Made by a program: the position numbers and the translations under genes
Shown: in pieces, positions 22,465-24,683 of the stretch
Numbering within the stretch: position 1 is the first letter of the stretch
How the letters are laid out: the number at the start of each line of letters is the position of its first letter
The notes under the pieces: model-generated
The model's input: only the letters and a program-made list of their open reading frames with translations
Databases searched by the model: none
Told to the model about the DNA's origin: nothing
Source: Sphingobacteriia bacterium
Lineage (GTDB): Bacteria > Bacteroidota > Bacteroidia > Chitinophagales > Chitinophagaceae
Direction: 5' to 3'
DNA: 24,683 nt
Assembly: GCA_004294465.1 (NCBI GenBank)
Contig: REAV01000076.1
Span: 1 to 24,683, forward strand

Positions 22465-23883
22465 ATGATATTTAATTCTTACACATTCGTTGTATTTTTT
22501 ATCATCGTAATGATTTTGCATAATCTTCCTTTTTCTTGGAAGACCAAGAAGATCAATTTATTGCTAGCGAGTTATATTTTTTATGCTGCTTGGAATCCTG
22601 TTTTTATTTTGTTGTTATGGTTGTCTACCATTATTGATTTTTATGTGGGCAAGGCATTGTATGTTCAAGAAGATAAAAGAAAGAAAAATATATTATTGGT
22701 GGTGAGTTTAATTGGTAATTTATGCATGTTGATCTTCTTTAAATATGGGACTTTCTTATTGGATAATTTCCTGACATTGGTAAATGCATTTGGAGTTGAT
22801 TTTCATCCAGCAAAACCCAATATTATTTTACCAGCTGGTATTTCCTTCTATACTTTTACCACATTATGTTATACCATCGATATGTATAAAAAAGAAAGTG
22901 CTCCAGTAAAATCTTTATTGGATTTTTCTTTATTTGTTACATTCTTTCCGCATTTGGTAGCAGGGCCGATTGTGCGTCCTCCTCAATTAGTACCGCAATT
23001 TGAAAACGAAAGAAAAGCCAGTCAAGATCAAATTATACAAGGATTGTTTTTGTTGAGTTTAGGTTTGTTCATGAAAGTGGTATTAGCAGATAGTATGCTT
23101 GCTGTTGCAGCAAATGCCGTGTTTAATTCAAATCAACCCTTGGCATCATTAGATGCATGGATGGGAGTGCTGGCCTTTTCTGGTCAAATATTTTTTGACT
23201 TTGCAGGATATTCAACTTGTGCAATAGGAGTGGCTGCCTGTTTGGGTTTTGCGCTACCACAGAATTTTTTATATCCATACGCGGCAATCGGTTTTTCAGA
23301 TTTTTGGCGGAGATGGCATATTACTTTATCTGCATGGTTAAGAGATTATTTATACATCCCATTAGGTGGAAATAGAAATGGAAAATTCAAAACATACCGA
23401 AACTTAATGATTACCATGTTGCTTGGTGGTTTATGGCATGGAGCCAACTGGACATTTGTTGCATGGGGTGGTTTACATGGATTTTATCTTTGGGTAGAGA
23501 AAGCCATTTTAGATGCAAGAAAAGAAACAAACAAGCCAAGTTTTGTACCGAAGTTTTTGTTGGCAATGGCCACATTCTTCTTAGTGAATGTTACATGGGT
23601 ATTTTTTAGAGCGGGTACATTCACACAAGCCGGTAGCATTTTACAATCAATGTTTGGAATGATGCCTCAAGGAAATGCAGTATTAACAACACTGGCCATT
23701 TGGAAAGTTGGCGTAATTGTAGTGGGAATGTTTCTTGCTCAATGGTTGATGCGCAACCGATTAGTGCTTGAAGTAATTCCTAAGCTTTCCTGGTGGGCAT
23801 TCGGCAGTATATGGGCCGTCATGTTATTATTGCTGATATGGAGTCAGGAGAGCGGTAGTTCCTTTATTTATTTTCAGTTTTAA
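22465..23883 (+). CDS. MBOAT-family O-acyltransferase (AlgI/DltB-like)
   Basis: Protein of 472 aa with about eleven hydrophobic helices, the size of AlgI. Conserved features are the AGPIVRPPQLVPQF segment (166-179), FFDFAGYSTCAIG (243-255), DFWRRWHITLSAWLRDYLYI (279-298) with His285, and LLGGLWHGANWTFVAWGGLH (from 319) with the catalytic His325 of the W-H-G motif. Such enzymes carry acetyl groups across the inner membrane and pass them to an extracytoplasmic partner. Here that is most likely the SGNH-like protein encoded just upstream. It may modify an exopolysaccharide or other surface glycan. It converges with the peptidyl-prolyl isomerase gene, with 3 bases between the stops. Confidence 0.92.
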   Translation: MIFNSYTFVVFFIIVMILHNLPFSWKTKKINLLLASYIFYAAWNPVFILLLWLSTIIDFYVGKALYVQEDKRKKNILLVVSLIGNLCMLIFFKYGTFLLDNFLTLVNAFGVDFHPAKPNIILPAGISFYTFTTLCYTIDMYKKESAPVKSLLDFSLFVTFFPHLVAGPIVRPPQLVPQFENERKASQDQIIQGLFLLSLGLFMKVVLADSMLAVAANAVFNSNQPLASLDAWMGVLAFSGQIFFDFAGYSTCAIGVAACLGFALPQNFLYPYAAIGFSDFWRRWHITLSAWLRDYLYIPLGGNRNGKFKTYRNLMITMLLGGLWHGANWTFVAWGGLHGFYLWVEKAILDARKETNKPSFVPKFLLAMATFFLVNVTWVFFRAGTFTQAGSILQSMFGMMPQGNAVLTTLAIWKVGVIVVGMFLAQWLMRNRLVLEVIPKLSWWAFGSIWAVMLLLLIWSQESGSSFIYFQF

Positions 23884-23886
23884 AGC

Positions 23887-24537
23887 TTAAGTGGAGCGCT
23901 TTACAATAAATGCTTTATTGATTTTATCCAATTTAGGAAATTGCTTAAAAAACAATGCAGGATATTTTTGTAAAGTGTCTAGCTTACTCATTGTTTTGCC
24001 TTCATAACCTCCATATAAAGAATCTACCACTTCAATGCCATTGATTACTTTACCAAATGGTGGATATCCTCTAACTCCATTGGCTAATACAGTATCTAAA
24101 CGTGGATTGTCTTTTAAATTAATAAATAGCGTGCTTCCCCTTGTTTCTTTGCCACTTCTGGCATAACTCATGTATCCCTTTATATTACTTTGAATAACAG
24201 GTTCGTCAGCCAATTTATAAGGCTTCCAGTATTTTAAAATTGCAGTATCATTATTCCCCCATTGTGCAACAAAATTTGGAACGACTCTGTAAAATACAGC
24301 GTTGTTATAGTAACGATGTTTCACTGTTTGATAAAAACGATCTGCAGCCAGTGGAGACCATGCTCTGGTAATTTCAACATCAAATATTCCTTTAGTGGTT
24401 TCAAATCGAGTGATAAATGTTGCAGGAGCTTCTTCTTGTAACCATTTCGATTTGAAGGTTGGTTTAGCGCAAGCACAAAATAAAATCAATACTGAAATTA
24501 TTTTTAGAAAGTTGAACGTTGAATTAGAATGAACCAC
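23887..24537 (-). CDS. Cyclophilin-type peptidyl-prolyl cis-trans isomerase, probably exported
   Basis: Protein of 216 aa starting with GTG at 24537; no ATG is available near by and the frame closes upstream. The N terminus is hydrophobic (FLKIISVLILFCACAKP) and ends in Cys21 and Cys23. Lipidation at Cys23 is possible although the lipobox is imperfect. The cyclophilin domain follows: FETTKGIFDVEITRAWSPLA, then VFYRVVPNFVAQWGN (81-95), which contains the catalytic Arg84 and the usual Q-x-G, and later STLFINLKDNPRLD and FGKVINGIEVVD. The enzyme should help proline isomerisation in secreted or outer-membrane proteins in the periplasm. It is convergent with the MBOAT gene, and the next gene upstream on the same strand is 58 bases away. 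Confidence 0.87.
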   Translation of the reverse strand: MVHSNSTFNFLKIISVLILFCACAKPTFKSKWLQEEAPATFITRFETTKGIFDVEITRAWSPLAADRFYQTVKHRYYNNAVFYRVVPNFVAQWGNNDTAILKYWKPYKLADEPVIQSNIKGYMSYARSGKETRGSTLFINLKDNPRLDTVLANGVRGYPPFGKVINGIEVVDSLYGGYEGKTMSKLDTLQKYPALFFKQFPKLDKINKAFIVKRST

Positions 24538-24595
24538 TTGTGTTAGTTTATAAAAATAAATGATTAATTATGAAGTTACTTTTTAATAATAGAAG

Positions 24596-24683
24596 TTAAG
24601 ACTTGATATAAATCCAGGCATTCTTGCCAGAATCAAGCGTTACATTGACTCTTTTATAAGCATCAACTTCGTATGAATCGGAT
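24596..24683 (-). CDS. 3' end of a gamma-glutamylcyclotransferase-like gene (partial)
   Basis: Reading the minus strand from the window edge gives 28 codons, SDSYEVDAYKRVNVTLDSGK to AWIYIKS, then TAA at 24596-24598. The pattern Y-x-V-x-x-Y-x-R-x-x-V-x-V-x-L-x-S/D-G ending in A-W-I-Y-I is the C-terminal strand pair of the AIG2/gamma-glutamylcyclotransferase-like fold. Such proteins release 5-oxoproline from gamma-glutamyl compounds or have unknown roles. The N-terminal half, with the catalytic Glu, lies outside the window, so the assignment rests on this tail alone. Confidence 0.6.
   Translation of the reverse strand, partial: SDSYEVDAYKRVNVTLDSGKNAWIYIKS

Noticed and set aside
1..24683. Search for tRNA, rRNA, riboswitches, insertion sequences and phage or defence genes
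   Set aside because: Nothing seen by eye on either strand: no clover-leaf-like segment with a T-loop consensus, no transposase or integrase motifs and no long inverted repeats other than the secG terminator.

Overview
The window looks like a chromosomal segment of a member of the Bacteroidota, most likely a Chitinophagaceae-type organism. Three things point there. The DNA is AT-rich by eye. Several start-proximal regions carry the Bacteroidota -7 promoter element TAnnTTTG rather than a sigma-70 -10 box. The block miaB - sigma-54 activator - lptE - TPR-like protein - secG is a gene order I associate with this phylum. The family assignment within the phylum is inference. There are no rRNA or tRNA genes, insertion sequences, phage genes or CRISPR arrays.

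Layout. Positions 1-81 hold the 3' end of an unrecognised plus-strand gene. Positions 56-5204 (minus) form a polysaccharide or glycolipid cluster: a YfhO-type membrane protein, then a GT4 and a GT2 glycosyltransferase, then a SAM methyltransferase, tightly packed and read from a TAGGTTTG promoter. Facing it, 5276-6339 (plus) carry a small membrane protein translationally coupled (ATGA) to a queuosine-precursor transporter. An unrecognised four-helix membrane protein (minus) and trmH (plus) follow. Positions 7565-9605 (minus) hold mltG and a YihY/BrkB membrane protein. A strong terminator at 9626-9660 separates them from the upstream operon at 9678-14506 (minus): miaB, a receiver-less sigma-54 activator, lptE, a TPR-like protein and secG. 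Divergent from miaB is a secreted DUF3078 outer-membrane-type protein, convergent with purK.

The 286 bp between purK and hpd are unusual for this compact window. They contain a -7 element, a 29-codon ORF, a 12-bp perfect palindrome and three tandem 7-bp repeats abutting the hpd start. After hpd come a Na/Pi cotransporter with a PhoU-like tail, a small conserved gene broken by a one-base frameshift (19771-20156), an exported metal-binding-like/rhodanese protein and a GNAT acetyltransferase. An SGNH-like protein plus MBOAT acyltransferase pair (21413-23883, plus) looks like an envelope O-acylation cassette. A cyclophilin-type peptidyl-prolyl isomerase and the 3' end of a gamma-glutamylcyclotransferase-like gene close the window.

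Most of the content is housekeeping and envelope biogenesis: MiaB, TrmH and queuosine-precursor uptake act on tRNA modification, LptE, MltG and SecG on the envelope, and the GT and MBOAT genes on glycan assembly and decoration. I see no convincing undescribed multi-gene system. The points most worth a second look are the frameshifted gene, the hpd leader region, the sigma-54 activator without a sensing domain inside an envelope operon, and the SGNH-MBOAT pair.
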